This document shows positions 34,997 through 45,879 of a DNA stretch of 64,000 bases, in pieces (the first letter of the stretch is position 1; every line of letters starts with the position of its first letter). This DNA is from UBA3839 sp902776985. GTDB lineage: Bacteria > Bacteroidota > Bacteroidia > Bacteroidales > Bacteroidaceae. The DNA lies in NCBI GenBank assembly GCA_902776985.1, contig CACYSD010000006.1, positions 1-64,000 on the forward strand. The letters run 5' to 3'. A model generated the notes under the pieces. The model saw only the letters and a program-made list of their open reading frames with translations, was not told the DNA's origin and ran no database searches. Made by a program: the position numbers and the translations under genes.

Positions 34997-37261
34997 CTAA
35001 GATTGGTTAGACAATTCATCAACTCTTATCAGGAAGTCCTTAATGCGCTCAGTCTCACCAGCCACAATCACTATGTCGTTTTCTCTGAAATCAATCGTAG
35101 GGTCGGGATTGGTTATGAGTTGTTCATCACGTTCTATTCCAATCACAATGCATTGAGCCTTCTCACGTATATGACTGTCCTTAATGGTGACTCCAATTAG
35201 ATGATGTCCCGCTTCAATGAGGAAACGTTCCAAAGTGACATGAGTGCGTGCCGGTTGATTCTTCACTTCCACAACACTTCCGTCAAGCATCTGTTTGAAC
35301 TTCTCTATCTGCTGGTCACTTCCCGCAACCACAATCTGATCTGAAGGATAGATAGTAGTTCCTCCGCCTGGGATATTTATATTCATTCCTCCACGGACAA
35401 TTCGCACGATACTCACTCCTGACATGTTGCGGACATCGAGTTGCATAAGCGTCTTTCCGCAGAAGCGGGAATTCGTAGGCAATACGAAATCTGCCAGATG
35501 CACATCATAGTTCAACAGAGAATTAGTAAATCCACTGCTGACCACACGTTTCGCTTCTGCCGATTTCTCACGAGCTGACAGATTCATATTAAACTGAGTC
35601 AGCATCGATTTGCTGCGCTTGCGCACTCGTTGTGAGAAAGTCAAAATCAATACTACCAACGTAGCTATGGCAAAAATCATTCCCGATGTAATGGAGAATA
35701 TCCTTCCAACGGCATACGCCACAAACTGAAGGCTGACAAACGCCCTAAGCAGTGTGATTCCAATCAACTTAGCTCGTTGGAACGTACCCGAATTCCACAA
35801 CTCCGTTGCCTCTGCACTATTTCTGTTGGTTGTTGCCATAACGTAAATGAAAGGCGAAGTGGCAGTCAGAAGAATCACAAGTACTATAGTATGTACTAGC
35901 CACTGAGGGAAAAATCCATCCATCATATTATTCAGGAACGGAGCGGCATAGCGGAAATAAATAAGATAGATGAAAGCTACAATCACACCATTTACGAACA
36001 GCGACAGAATTACTCGTCTCAGCAATCGCTTGAACGTACTCTGCATCGATACAGTGTTTCTATTGCGGGCATAGTTTTCCAAAGCCAATCTCAGTCCGTC
36101 GCTCAGTCTGCTGTTCACATAGTTGTACATAGGTTCAGCACCACGCATGATGAACGGAGTAAGGAATGTGGTTATGACACTCACCGCAACGACAATAGGA
36201 TAAAGACTCGGGTCGGTGACTCCGAGAGACTGTCCCAGTGTGGCAATAATAAAGGCAAATTCTCCGATTTGCACAAGCGAGAATCCAGTCTGAATAGACA
36301 CTTTCAGGTTTTGTCCGGAAAGTATCGCTCCACAGCTTGCAAACACAATCTGACCGGCTATCACCACAATCGTGATAATCAAGATTGCAGGCCAGTATTC
36401 AACCAGTTGTGAAGGCACAATCATCATTCCCACAGATACGAAGAAAATTGAACCGAAGATATTCTTGACAGGTTCAACTAAATGTTCAATACGTTCTGCC
36501 TCAAGAGTCTCAGCAAGCACACTTCCCATCACGAATGCTCCAAGTGCGGAACTGAATCCGGCTCTAAGTGCAAGAAGCACCATGCCAAGACAAAGACCGA
36601 CGGAAAAGATTGTAAGTGTCTCGTCATTGAGATGTTTCTTGAATCTGCGAAAGAACAAAGGTAGAAGGTATATACCCATCACAAACCATAGAACAAGATA
36701 CACAGCCAGCTTACCTATCTGCATCAGCATCTCCTTCCCGTCAAACGAGCGGGTTGTAGCTATGGACGAAAGGAGTACCATGAGTACAACGGCAAACAAA
36801 TCCTCAACCACCAGAATACCGAAACAGATTTTCGCAAACTGATGATTACGCAGTCCCATGTCGTCAAGTGCCTTAAACACAATAGTTGTTGACGACATAC
36901 ACAACATTCCGCCAAGGAAAAGAGAGTTCATCTCATTCCAGCCAAACAAGAGACCTGTCAAGAATCCCAGAGACATCATGCCTACGACGATGACTCCCGC
37001 AGAAATCAATGCTGTATTACCTACTTGAATAAGTTTCTTGAACGAGAATTCCAGACCAAGTGCAAAAAGGAGGAACAGGACTCCGATTTGTCCCCATGTA
37101 TCCACACTCTCCTCGTTGCTTACCCATGACTGTCCCAAGACATTAGGGCCGACCAATATGCCAGCAACAATATATCCGAGCACCACAGGCTGTTTCAGCA
37201 TTTTGAAAACCAAGCTTGTGATGCCGGCAGTAAGCATTATTACACAAAGATCCTGAACCAT
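34997..37261 (-). CDS. CPA2-family cation:proton antiporter with RCK-C domains
   Basis: The product is 754 residues. The first 390 residues form about 12 membrane helices of the Na/H exchanger (CPA2, KefB-like) fold. They include GYIVAGILVGPNVLG near the start and the core LFALGLEFSF. A further membrane region follows (about 405-555). Two soluble TrkA-C-type domains end the protein (about 590-665 and 675-745; each has the NDIVIVAG or SDQIVVAG strand). There is no TrkA-N (NAD-binding) domain. It probably exchanges K+ or Na+ for protons under ligand control. It starts 3 bases after the agcS-like stop. Confidence 0.85.
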   Translation of the reverse strand: MVQDLCVIMLTAGITSLVFKMLKQPVVLGYIVAGILVGPNVLGQSWVSNEESVDTWGQIGVLFLLFALGLEFSFKKLIQVGNTALISAGVIVVGMMSLGFLTGLLFGWNEMNSLFLGGMLCMSSTTIVFKALDDMGLRNHQFAKICFGILVVEDLFAVVLMVLLSSIATTRSFDGKEMLMQIGKLAVYLVLWFVMGIYLLPLFFRRFKKHLNDETLTIFSVGLCLGMVLLALRAGFSSALGAFVMGSVLAETLEAERIEHLVEPVKNIFGSIFFVSVGMMIVPSQLVEYWPAILIITIVVIAGQIVFASCGAILSGQNLKVSIQTGFSLVQIGEFAFIIATLGQSLGVTDPSLYPIVVAVSVITTFLTPFIMRGAEPMYNYVNSRLSDGLRLALENYARNRNTVSMQSTFKRLLRRVILSLFVNGVIVAFIYLIYFRYAAPFLNNMMDGFFPQWLVHTIVLVILLTATSPFIYVMATTNRNSAEATELWNSGTFQRAKLIGITLLRAFVSLQFVAYAVGRIFSITSGMIFAIATLVVLILTFSQRVRKRSKSMLTQFNMNLSAREKSAEAKRVVSSGFTNSLLNYDVHLADFVLPTNSRFCGKTLMQLDVRNMSGVSIVRIVRGGMNINIPGGGTTIYPSDQIVVAGSDQQIEKFKQMLDGSVVEVKNQPARTHVTLERFLIEAGHHLIGVTIKDSHIREKAQCIVIGIERDEQLITNPDPTIDFRENDIVIVAGETERIKDFLIRVDELSNQS

Positions 37262-37264
37262 ATT

Positions 37265-38641
37265 CTATTCCTCTATATCACTTTTCTCCAGATTATTTTT
37301 CCAGAGGTAGTATCTTGTTTCTTTAGCAATTACATTGGAAAGGAGTATCAGTGAGAGCAGATTGGGCAAAGTCATAAGTGCGTTCATAAGGTCGCTGACA
37401 TTCCAAACAAGATTAAGGCTCATCATGCTACCTACGAAGCAAAGTGCCGTCCATGCTATTCTGTAATACAGGATACTACGTTTACCTGCAAGATATTCCA
37501 TTGCCCGTTCACCGTAATAGCTCCAGCCGAGAATCGTGGAGAAGGCAAAAGTGAGGATTCCGAAGGTAAGGATAGGTGTTCCCACGTATGGAATCATGGC
37601 AAACGCTTCCTTGGTCAGCAATCCACCGTCCTTGTAATCAATCTCAGGGTGAGCAATGATACTGCTTACAATCACCAAACCGGTGAGTGCACAGATCACT
37701 ACCGTATCCCAGAATGTACCAGTACTGCTTACTAACGCCTGACGGACTGGATTACGAGTCTGGGCTGCAGCTGCCACAATCGGAGCAGAACCCATTCCCG
37801 ATTCATTGGAGAACAAACCACGGGCTATACCGTAGCGCGCACCCATCATAATAGCCGTACCGACCGTTCCACCAAGAGAAGCCTTCAGCGAGAATGCTTC
37901 CGAGAAAATCATTTCAACGGCCCGTCCAAGATATTCTGCATTGACACATAATATATATATACATCCTACAACATAGAACAACGCCATCACAGGAACGAAG
38001 GTGGTACATATCTTTGCTATGCTTTTCACGCCTCCGATAATCACGATTCCCACGATTGCAGCTATAAATACTCCGACTATAGCACGTGCGACGGACTCAT
38101 CCAGATAGCCATTAGTAAGATGAACAATATTCTCGGAAATGGCATTCGCCTGAACAGCATTACCAATACCGAATGAAGCTATTGCCGTGAAGATACAGAA
38201 AAGGACGGCAGCCCACTTCATGCCAAGGCCACGTTCAAGAGCATACATCGGTCCTCCAAGCATTCGTCCGTCGGATGTCTTCACCCTGTACTTGATGGCA
38301 AGCAAGCCTTCACTGTACTTAGTGGCGATACCGAAGATACCAGTAAGCCAACACCAGAACACAGCACCTGGTCCTCCTAATGACACAGCTGTTGCCACAC
38401 CAATAATATTTCCTGTACCGATTGTTGCTGCCAAAGAAGTGGCAAGAGCAGCAAACTGACTCACGTCACCATCGGAATACTTGTCTTTCTTAACTGAGAT
38501 TTTCAGAGCCGTCCACATCTTCCTCTGAGGGAAGCGCAGACGGATAGTCAGAAACAAATGTGTGCCGAGCAACAATATAATCATGGGCCATCCCCATAAA
38601 TACTCGTTAATCACATCTGTAATATGCAATAAGTTATCCAT
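37265..38641 (-). CDS. Sodium:alanine (AgcS-type) symporter
   Basis: The product of 458 residues has about eleven membrane helices and the AgcS signatures: GTGNIIGVATAVSLGGPGAVFWCW near residues 75-98 and ARGLFSNESGMGSAPI (about 273-288). It should import alanine or glycine with Na+. It heads a tight minus-strand run (antiporter, small membrane protein, rluA-like, addA-like, addB-like), although no functional link between transport and repair is obvious. A TAAATTTG -7-like box lies 39 bases upstream. Confidence 0.92.
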   Translation of the reverse strand: MDNLLHITDVINEYLWGWPMIILLLGTHLFLTIRLRFPQRKMWTALKISVKKDKYSDGDVSQFAALATSLAATIGTGNIIGVATAVSLGGPGAVFWCWLTGIFGIATKYSEGLLAIKYRVKTSDGRMLGGPMYALERGLGMKWAAVLFCIFTAIASFGIGNAVQANAISENIVHLTNGYLDESVARAIVGVFIAAIVGIVIIGGVKSIAKICTTFVPVMALFYVVGCIYILCVNAEYLGRAVEMIFSEAFSLKASLGGTVGTAIMMGARYGIARGLFSNESGMGSAPIVAAAAQTRNPVRQALVSSTGTFWDTVVICALTGLVIVSSIIAHPEIDYKDGGLLTKEAFAMIPYVGTPILTFGILTFAFSTILGWSYYGERAMEYLAGKRSILYYRIAWTALCFVGSMMSLNLVWNVSDLMNALMTLPNLLSLILLSNVIAKETRYYLWKNNLEKSDIEE

Positions 38642-38679
38642 CTATAAATAAAATCGTAATTTTCACATCTTTTAAGTTG

Positions 38680-38717
38680 CAAATTTACGCATTAAAATCG
38701 AATTTTCTTTATTTTTG
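38680..38717. promoter_or_regulatory. Back-to-back -7 boxes in the agcS/alpha-2-macroglobulin divergent region
   Basis: The minus strand has TAAATTTG (38680-38687) for agcS and the plus strand has TATTTTTG (38710-38717) for the alpha-2-macroglobulin-like gene, 24 bases before its ATG. The -33 boxes are weak on both strands, so these are -7 calls only. Confidence 0.5.
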
Positions 38718-38740
38718 CCCCAAATTAAATTCCTATTGAC

Positions 38741-41700
38741 ATGAAAACTATCTTTTCTACATCATTTCTGATGACAATCTGCTTAGTTGCATCACTCAAT
38801 GCAAAAGCAGTAGGACGTGATACGTATAGCATGAATCGTGAAACGAACAACCTTAATAGTACTATGTATTTCAATGACGATGACTATGAAAGCCTTTGGA
38901 AAAAGATTGAAAAACATATAGACGACGGACTGCCCAAATCTGCACTCAAAGAAGCAGAAGAGCTTTACAATAAAGCTGTGAAAAACGGGCATTTCGCCTG
39001 GACGATAAAGTCAGGTCTGACCATGGTTGCGCTGCGCCAGGACATCAGTTCCGACAGTGTGATGGTTGACGTTGACAGGATGGAAAAACATCCTCTATTC
39101 CAGAACGTCAAAGCAAATGATGATGCCAAGACCAAAGCAGAGAGGGCTTTATTGCACTCATTGCTTTCATCTGTTTACGAGTCAGTGAGTTACTCTCGTC
39201 TGACAAGGACAAACGATGATGTTAAGGCAGACTTCAAATCAAAAAGAGAATCACACGCCCTTGCCGCATTGAACGACTTGGAGTCCCTTGCCGGCTTCCC
39301 AGCAAAGGACTATGAGCCGCTGTATAAACAAGGCAATGAAAGCCGTCTATACGAAAACGATGTGCTCTCGCTTGTAGTTGACTTCGCCTGCAAATATATG
39401 GGCAGGAACACAGAGCAGAACTACCAACTTTGCAATAAGGCATCCGAGATATACGCTTCAAAAGGAATGCGCAATGCCGCTGTTCTCATGAAACTGGATG
39501 CACTCAAATATCAGGAAACAAGCCGAAACAACGAGGTCAGGCTGAAATACAATCATTACCTTGATTCCCTGAAGAGTATCTATACAAACAACTCAGACAT
39601 TGAAGCTGGTGCTGAAGCTCTCCTCAGATACCTCAGAGGTAACTCAGTGTTAACTCAGCAAGAGCGTTACGACCTGGCTGACTGGGGAGAAAAACAATGG
39701 GCTGGCACCAACAAGAAAGCATGTTTCAGCAATATCAAGAGCGATTGCCTTCAACCCGAACTGGCTATCGACATAAAAGGAGCCAGTTATTCAGGCAGAC
39801 CATGCACCATGCTTATCCGTCACCGCAACGTGGCAGAATGTACTTTTCAGATTATCCCTGACAACAAAGTGAAGGGAATGTCTGGAGCACCTCTCGGCGG
39901 TGTACCTGCTATGCAGACTATAAAATTCGACACTTATGTCGAAGGTAAGGCTGAGGAGGCGCACATTGACACCCTTCAGATAGATATCCCTGCCGGCTAT
40001 TGGTTTGCCATCGCCAGATCCGGTAGAGTTGAAAACAAACAGAGCATCCACACCACTTCAATGAAAGTGCTGAGCTTATCTCTGCCTGGCAATAATAAAG
40101 TCGGTTGTGTGGTAGATGCCGTTACTGGTAAGCCTGTCAGCAACTGTGAGGTTATCGGTTCATGGTACGGCGACAGCGGAGATGGTTGGAAGAAACGTAC
40201 TGAAACCTATCGCACAAACGAACAAGGTTTGGTGTATTTCCCATCGAAGATCTCAGATTTCTATGCACAGCGCAATACTTGGGACGTTAGCCATACTTGT
40301 AACACATCATCCTTCTACACAGCAGAATCCAACGATACTTTTGAATACAAATACGCAGTCTACACAGACCGCCATGCCTATCGTCCCGGACAGACTGTTC
40401 ATGTCACCGGTATTGTGTACAAACAGAATGGTGACGAGGTTAAGGTAGTCAAGGACTTTGAGCCAACCTTCATCCTGCAAGATGCTAATTGGCAGGAGAT
40501 TGGCAAAGTAGAAGTCAAAACTGATGAATGGGGAGTTGCGTCTGCCGACTTTACTCTGCCCACAGGAAGCCTCAATGGTACATTCACCATTAAATTCGAC
40601 GACGCATCCACCAACATTCTTGTTGAGGAGTACAAGCGTCCTAACTTCAATATCGAGTTTGACGAGTTGGAAAAGACCTATGCCTTGGGCGACAGTGTGG
40701 AAATCAGAGGTCGCGCAATGACTTACTCCGGAGTGCCTGTTCAGAATGCCAAGGTAAGCTATACAGTTCAAAGCCGTGAGGCTACATTCTGGACATGGTG
40801 GTACAGAAACACTCCATGGAACAACCTCCTGACTGACGAAACCACAACCGACAACGACGGTTATTTCTATCTCCGCACACGTCTGACCAGCGAAACCACA
40901 GCCGAGATGCTGATGTTCCGTTTCAATGCATCTGTGACAGACATGGCAGGTGAGACTCACGAAGCAGAAGAAATTATCAAAGTCAGCAAACAGGACTTTG
41001 CGCTGAGCATCAGTATGCCTAAGTCGCTCAATGCAGATGCTTCGCCCATAGAGGCCATCACTGTCAAGGCCGTGAACAGCTCACAGAAACCAGTTGATGT
41101 AAAAGGCGAATGGAAATTGATGTTCTACAGCAAGATCACAGACGAGTATTCCACAGAGATTCAGTCAGGCACATTCAAAAGTGGAGAGTCAATTACACTT
41201 GCGAACATCAAGAAATTACCTTTAGGCAGCTATCAGATTCAGATAAAGGCCACAGACAGCAAGGACAACACGATTACCGCTAAGCAGGAATTTGTGCTTT
41301 GGTCCGATAAGCGTACTGAAGAGATGAACCTCAAGAGTGACTGGATTTACTCACCATCCAGCACCTACAGCCAGCAGTCACCTATCGAAGTCTGGTATGC
41401 CAATGCCGAGAATAATGCATACACATATTTATATATAGCGACTCCAGACACTGTCATTAAGCGTGAGTTATTGCTTTCCGACAACAAGATTCATCATCTT
41501 AGCATTCCATTCAACTCAAAATACGACAATGGAATAACCCTATACAAAGTATATGTCAAGGACTGCAATACATCCTCTTCTTCACAACGCTGGACATACG
41601 TAACTCCAGATAAGCAGTTGAAACTGACTTGGAAGACATTCCGCGACCGTCTGGAGCCTGGACAGAAAGAGACTTGGACACTTTCCATCCGTGACCACAA

Positions 41701-44473
41701 CGACAAGATTGTGAGCGCTTCACTCCTTGCCACTATGTACGATGCCTCTCTTGACATCTTCGGTCAGCACTCACTGCCGTTATCACTTTATTTCCATAGG
41801 GAGTCACCTTATATCCATCACGTTGAGCAATGGGTTAAGAGTGCATACTACCTGAGTCTTCCTTTCTCACATGACAGACTAACCACTCCTACCAGAGCTT
41901 TCAACGACCTATATCCATACACCTATTATCAGAGAGTAAATGTATATTATTCTTATGGTGCTGGAAGCAGACTCTATTCCAACAGAGTTCTCAAATCAGC
42001 TGCTCTTATTGAAGACACAGCTGCTGAAGTTGAAGCAAGTGTAGAAGTATCTGCAGATGAAGCTTTGCTTGCAGATACCAATGACGAGAATAATGAGAAC
42101 AACAGCGAAGAATTTGAAGAATCAAGTTCTCAGAAGTCAACTATCCGCACCAACCTCAGCGAGACTGCCTTCTTCTACCCCACCCTCGCAACTAATGCCA
42201 AGGGTGAAGTAGATATCAGTTTCACTCTGCCAGAAAGCCTGACAGAATGGAGATTCCTCGGACTTGCTCATACAAAGAATATGGACTATGGCAGCATCAG
42301 CGCCACAGCCGTTGCACGCAAGCAGTTGATGATTCAGCCAAATATGCCACGTTTCGTAAGAGACGGTGATATGGTATGCATTGCTTCACGCATCATCAAC
42401 CAGAGTACGGAAAGCATCAACGGTACAGCCATCATACGACTGATTGACGCTGACTCAGAGGAAGTTGTATTCACATCTTCTGCCCCATTCAGCACAGAAG
42501 CGGGAACTACCACCAGCGTAGAATTCAATTTTGATGCAAGCGATGAATACCCGATGCTCATCTGCGAAATCGTTGCGGAAAGCAAAACTCACTCCGACGG
42601 TGAGCGCAATTACCTGCCGGTACTGACAAACAAGAAACAGCTCACAGAGACAGTACCGTTCTACCTCATCGGTGAATCTTCGAAAGTAGTTGACATAACC
42701 TCACTCTTCAATAACAACTCAGCGACTGCAACCAACCGCAAGATGACGGTGGAATACACCGACAATCCTTCTTGGAACGCGGTTATGGCTATGCACAGCA
42801 CCATCAATCCGGAAAGCGACAACGCAATTGACTGGTCTGCCTCACTCTATACCAACATGGTGGCACAGCATCTCGCAAGCCGCACTCCTGCCCTGCAGTC
42901 ACTCATCCGCAAATGGCAGGATGAACCAGACTCCACATCCACTCTCAGCAGCGAACTCTCGAAGAACGAATCGCTCAAGGACATTCTCCTCAAGGAATCA
43001 CCATGGGTACTTGAAGCACAGGACGAGACAATGAAGAAGCGTCAGCTTTGCGAACTCTTCGACGAGAAATTACTCAACTCTCGCATCAAAGAAGCCATCA
43101 ACCACCTCAACGACCTGCAATACTCAGAAGGAGGATGGTCATGGATGAGAGGCATGAAACCAAGCTATTACGCTACCCTGCTCTGCGTTCATCACCTCTC
43201 TATGCTCCAGAACTATCTCACTTCACAGAATATTGAGAACGATGAGATCGACGATATGCTGAAAGAAGGTATCAAGTTCCTTGACAAAGAAGAACTGGAC
43301 AGCTATAAGAAATACTATCGCAAGCACTCTAAATACCTGCCAAGCGAAAGTACGATTAACTACCTGTATGTAAAGTCTATCAGCAAAAAGGCTAATTCTT
43401 CGTCTGCTGTGAAGAAGATGACGGAAGACTATCTTAACCGCCTGCAGAAACGTGTCACCGAACTTACAATGTACGGACGTGCCCATGTATCTGTAATTCT
43501 TCTCAACAACAACCGTCGCGATGCAGCCTTGAAGTTCGTCAAATCCCTTCGCGAGTATTTGGTAGAAAAACCTGGAATGGGCAGATACTTCGATACCGAA
43601 CGTGCATATTACTCATGGCGTGACTACCGCATACCAACCCACATCGCAGCTATGCAGGCTATGCAGCAAACAGGCGATTACTTCGCAGACAGCAATGACT
43701 ATCTGCTCCAGATGCAACTCTGGCTGCTGCGTCAGAAGCAGACACAGAAATGGGACAGCAACATCAACACCCTTCAGGCTGTTGACCTCCTGCTCACCAT
43801 TGCACCGGAATCAACAAGCGGAGATATTCGCACTCCATCTGTAGTGATTGGCGACAAACCGCTCACACTCAACGAACAGACAGCAGGAGTTGGTTATACC
43901 TGCACTCCTGTGCCAGACGCATTAATTGCCAGCAACACACCGTCAACAGTTACAGTAAGCCTTGATGAATCAACATCATTAGCTACACCTGCATGGGGCT
44001 GCATCTACGGACAATGCCTTGAAGAACTTGACCGCGTGGAGAAGTCATCAGGCGATTTAAGTATCAGCACCAAACTCTATGTTGAAGTAAACACAGATAA
44101 TGGCAAAGAATGGAAGGAAGTAACTGACGGCGATATCCTGCACGTAGGCGACAAGGTTCGTCAGCGCCTCACCATCACAGCCGACCGTGACATGGACTTT
44201 GTAGCCATCCGTGCACAGCATCCAGCATGCTTCGAGTCCAAGCGCGTTATCTCAGGCTATCAGAATCTCGGAGGCAGAGGCGGTTATCTCTCACTCCACG
44301 ACTCGATGTCTGACGTATTCTTCGACCGCTATGTCAAAGGTTCTTCTACCATCGACCTCGAATACTACGTAGCAAGAACAGGTAACTACAGCATGGGTAT
44401 CGCAACCATACAGTGCAGCTATGCACCACAGTTCTCTGCCCACAGCCAAGGCGTCAGAGTCACCGTAAAATAA
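38741..44473 (+). CDS. Bacterial alpha-2-macroglobulin-like protein, thioester absent
   Basis: This 1910-residue protein has a signal peptide (1-23). Tandem macroglobulin beta domains follow; clear ones include the segment around YAVYTDRHAYRPGQTVHVTG and VEEYKRPNFNIEF. An acidic low-complexity linker (about 1090-1135) may be the bait or a hinge. It precedes the A2M domain (LSETAFFYPTLATNAKGEV, LPESLTEWRFLGLAHT) and a helical complement-like domain with QYSEGGWSWMRG. The canonical CxEQ thioester was not seen, as in other Bacteroidota members. In other bacteria A2Ms trap proteases in the periplasm. It is followed after 24 bases by a Tat-exported oxidoreductase gene. Confidence 0.88.
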   Translation: MKTIFSTSFLMTICLVASLNAKAVGRDTYSMNRETNNLNSTMYFNDDDYESLWKKIEKHIDDGLPKSALKEAEELYNKAVKNGHFAWTIKSGLTMVALRQDISSDSVMVDVDRMEKHPLFQNVKANDDAKTKAERALLHSLLSSVYESVSYSRLTRTNDDVKADFKSKRESHALAALNDLESLAGFPAKDYEPLYKQGNESRLYENDVLSLVVDFACKYMGRNTEQNYQLCNKASEIYASKGMRNAAVLMKLDALKYQETSRNNEVRLKYNHYLDSLKSIYTNNSDIEAGAEALLRYLRGNSVLTQQERYDLADWGEKQWAGTNKKACFSNIKSDCLQPELAIDIKGASYSGRPCTMLIRHRNVAECTFQIIPDNKVKGMSGAPLGGVPAMQTIKFDTYVEGKAEEAHIDTLQIDIPAGYWFAIARSGRVENKQSIHTTSMKVLSLSLPGNNKVGCVVDAVTGKPVSNCEVIGSWYGDSGDGWKKRTETYRTNEQGLVYFPSKISDFYAQRNTWDVSHTCNTSSFYTAESNDTFEYKYAVYTDRHAYRPGQTVHVTGIVYKQNGDEVKVVKDFEPTFILQDANWQEIGKVEVKTDEWGVASADFTLPTGSLNGTFTIKFDDASTNILVEEYKRPNFNIEFDELEKTYALGDSVEIRGRAMTYSGVPVQNAKVSYTVQSREATFWTWWYRNTPWNNLLTDETTTDNDGYFYLRTRLTSETTAEMLMFRFNASVTDMAGETHEAEEIIKVSKQDFALSISMPKSLNADASPIEAITVKAVNSSQKPVDVKGEWKLMFYSKITDEYSTEIQSGTFKSGESITLANIKKLPLGSYQIQIKATDSKDNTITAKQEFVLWSDKRTEEMNLKSDWIYSPSSTYSQQSPIEVWYANAENNAYTYLYIATPDTVIKRELLLSDNKIHHLSIPFNSKYDNGITLYKVYVKDCNTSSSSQRWTYVTPDKQLKLTWKTFRDRLEPGQKETWTLSIRDHNDKIVSASLLATMYDASLDIFGQHSLPLSLYFHRESPYIHHVEQWVKSAYYLSLPFSHDRLTTPTRAFNDLYPYTYYQRVNVYYSYGAGSRLYSNRVLKSAALIEDTAAEVEASVEVSADEALLADTNDENNENNSEEFEESSSQKSTIRTNLSETAFFYPTLATNAKGEVDISFTLPESLTEWRFLGLAHTKNMDYGSISATAVARKQLMIQPNMPRFVRDGDMVCIASRIINQSTESINGTAIIRLIDADSEEVVFTSSAPFSTEAGTTTSVEFNFDASDEYPMLICEIVAESKTHSDGERNYLPVLTNKKQLTETVPFYLIGESSKVVDITSLFNNNSATATNRKMTVEYTDNPSWNAVMAMHSTINPESDNAIDWSASLYTNMVAQHLASRTPALQSLIRKWQDEPDSTSTLSSELSKNESLKDILLKESPWVLEAQDETMKKRQLCELFDEKLLNSRIKEAINHLNDLQYSEGGWSWMRGMKPSYYATLLCVHHLSMLQNYLTSQNIENDEIDDMLKEGIKFLDKEELDSYKKYYRKHSKYLPSESTINYLYVKSISKKANSSSAVKKMTEDYLNRLQKRVTELTMYGRAHVSVILLNNNRRDAALKFVKSLREYLVEKPGMGRYFDTERAYYSWRDYRIPTHIAAMQAMQQTGDYFADSNDYLLQMQLWLLRQKQTQKWDSNINTLQAVDLLLTIAPESTSGDIRTPSVVIGDKPLTLNEQTAGVGYTCTPVPDALIASNTPSTVTVSLDESTSLATPAWGCIYGQCLEELDRVEKSSGDLSISTKLYVEVNTDNGKEWKEVTDGDILHVGDKVRQRLTITADRDMDFVAIRAQHPACFESKRVISGYQNLGGRGGYLSLHDSMSDVFFDRYVKGSSTIDLEYYVARTGNYSMGIATIQCSYAPQFSAHSQGVRVTVK

Positions 44474-44497
44474 AAATCCTAAAAACCTCAACTAAAT

Positions 44498-45823
44498 ATG
44501 AACAACAACATCAACCGTCGTGGATTCCTAAAGCAACTGGGAATGGGCACAGCTTCCGCCGCAGCACTTTTCTCATTAGGTCCACTTTCATCGTTTGCGG
44601 AACGAAAGCAAACCACTACCTCAAGACCACACGAAGGTAAAATGACTTATCGCATAAACCGCCACACTGGTGACAAAGTTTCACTTCTGGGGTATGGAAT
44701 GATGCGTTTACCACATAAGGGCCGTCAAATCGACCAGGAAATGGTTAACAAAGAAGTTGCCTACGCTTTAGAGCACGGAGTCAACTACTTTGACACGTCT
44801 CCACACTACGAAGGCGGCAAATCAGAAAGTTCACTGGGTGATGCCTTGGTGGCAAGCGGTGTGGATCGCAAGAGTTACTATATTGCCACAAAGATGTCCA
44901 ACTTCGGAGAAAACGAATGGTCGTTGGAAGCATCGAAAGCCATGTACAAACGTTCGATGGAGTACATGCACACCGATTACATCGACTATTACCTCCTTCA
45001 CGGTGTAGGAATGGGGGGCATGAACAATCTAAAATCACGTTTCCTTGACAACGGCGTTCTGGACTTCCTTCTGGAGGAGCGCAAAGCTGGAAGAATTCGA
45101 AATCTGGGATTCTCCTATCATGGTGACGTGAAAGTATTCGACTATCTGATTGAAAACACCGACAAATACAAATGGGATTTCGTGCAGATAGAGATGAACT
45201 ATGTGGACTGGAAACATGCTCACGACATAAACGGCAACAACACCAATGCCGATTACCTGTACAAGCAATGCGAAGACCACGGCATTCAGTGTGTGATGAT
45301 GGAGCCACTTCTCGGTGGCCGTCTGGCAAAACTGCCAAAGGCATACGCCGAACGACTGAAGGCAAAGCGTCCGAACGACAGCATTGCATCATGGGCTTTC
45401 CGCTTCGTAGGAACACAGCCTAATGTGTTAACGGCTCTTAGCGGAATGACTTACATGGAACATCTGGAGGACAACGTAAAGACCTACAGTCCTCTCGACC
45501 CATGCACCAACGATGAACTTGCCATGCTGGAAGACATCGCAACCATCATTGCCAACTACCCGACCATTCCTTGTACTGCCTGCGGTTACTGTATGCCCTG
45601 CCCCTACGGTGTTGACATACCAGGCAATTTCCGCATTTACAACGAGGGTATAAACGAAGGCACCATCGACAACAAAGCTGCATTCGTGGAGGCATACAAG
45701 AAAGCCTTGCCGACCGCTGCCCTTGCCGACCAATGTGTAGGCTGTGAGGAATGTCTGTCTAAATGTCCACAGCGAATCCGTATTCCAAGACAGATGGAAC
45801 GCCTATCTAAACTACTCGAATAA
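44498..45823 (+). CDS. Tat-exported aldo/keto reductase with ferredoxin-type clusters
   Basis: The 441-residue protein has a twin-arginine signal (NRRGFLK, residues 6-12, then an Ala/Gly-rich hydrophobic stretch). An aldo/keto reductase barrel follows, beginning YGMMRLPHKGRQ and including NYFDTSPHY (active-site Asp and Tyr). Two cysteine clusters near the C-terminus, CTACGYCMPCPYG and CVGCEECLSKCPQ, should bind [4Fe-4S] centres. This is a recognised Bacteroidota/anaerobe form. The substrate is unknown. Export in folded form with Fe-S centres agrees with the Tat signal. A strong bidirectional terminator follows. Confidence 0.92.
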   Translation: MNNNINRRGFLKQLGMGTASAAALFSLGPLSSFAERKQTTTSRPHEGKMTYRINRHTGDKVSLLGYGMMRLPHKGRQIDQEMVNKEVAYALEHGVNYFDTSPHYEGGKSESSLGDALVASGVDRKSYYIATKMSNFGENEWSLEASKAMYKRSMEYMHTDYIDYYLLHGVGMGGMNNLKSRFLDNGVLDFLLEERKAGRIRNLGFSYHGDVKVFDYLIENTDKYKWDFVQIEMNYVDWKHAHDINGNNTNADYLYKQCEDHGIQCVMMEPLLGGRLAKLPKAYAERLKAKRPNDSIASWAFRFVGTQPNVLTALSGMTYMEHLEDNVKTYSPLDPCTNDELAMLEDIATIIANYPTIPCTACGYCMPCPYGVDIPGNFRIYNEGINEGTIDNKAAFVEAYKKALPTAALADQCVGCEECLSKCPQRIRIPRQMERLSKLLE

Positions 45824-45841
45824 AACGTAACCACCATCCAT

Positions 45842-45871
45842 AAAAAAAGCCCCGACGTCGGGGCTTTTTTT
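45842..45871. terminator. Bidirectional terminator between convergent genes
   Basis: AAAAAAAGCCCCGAC followed by its exact complement GTCGGGGCTTTTTTT is a 30-base perfect palindrome. It lies between the aldo/keto reductase and the convergent GH43 gene and has T-tracts on both strands. Confidence 0.93.
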
Positions 45872-45879
45872 GTGGATTG

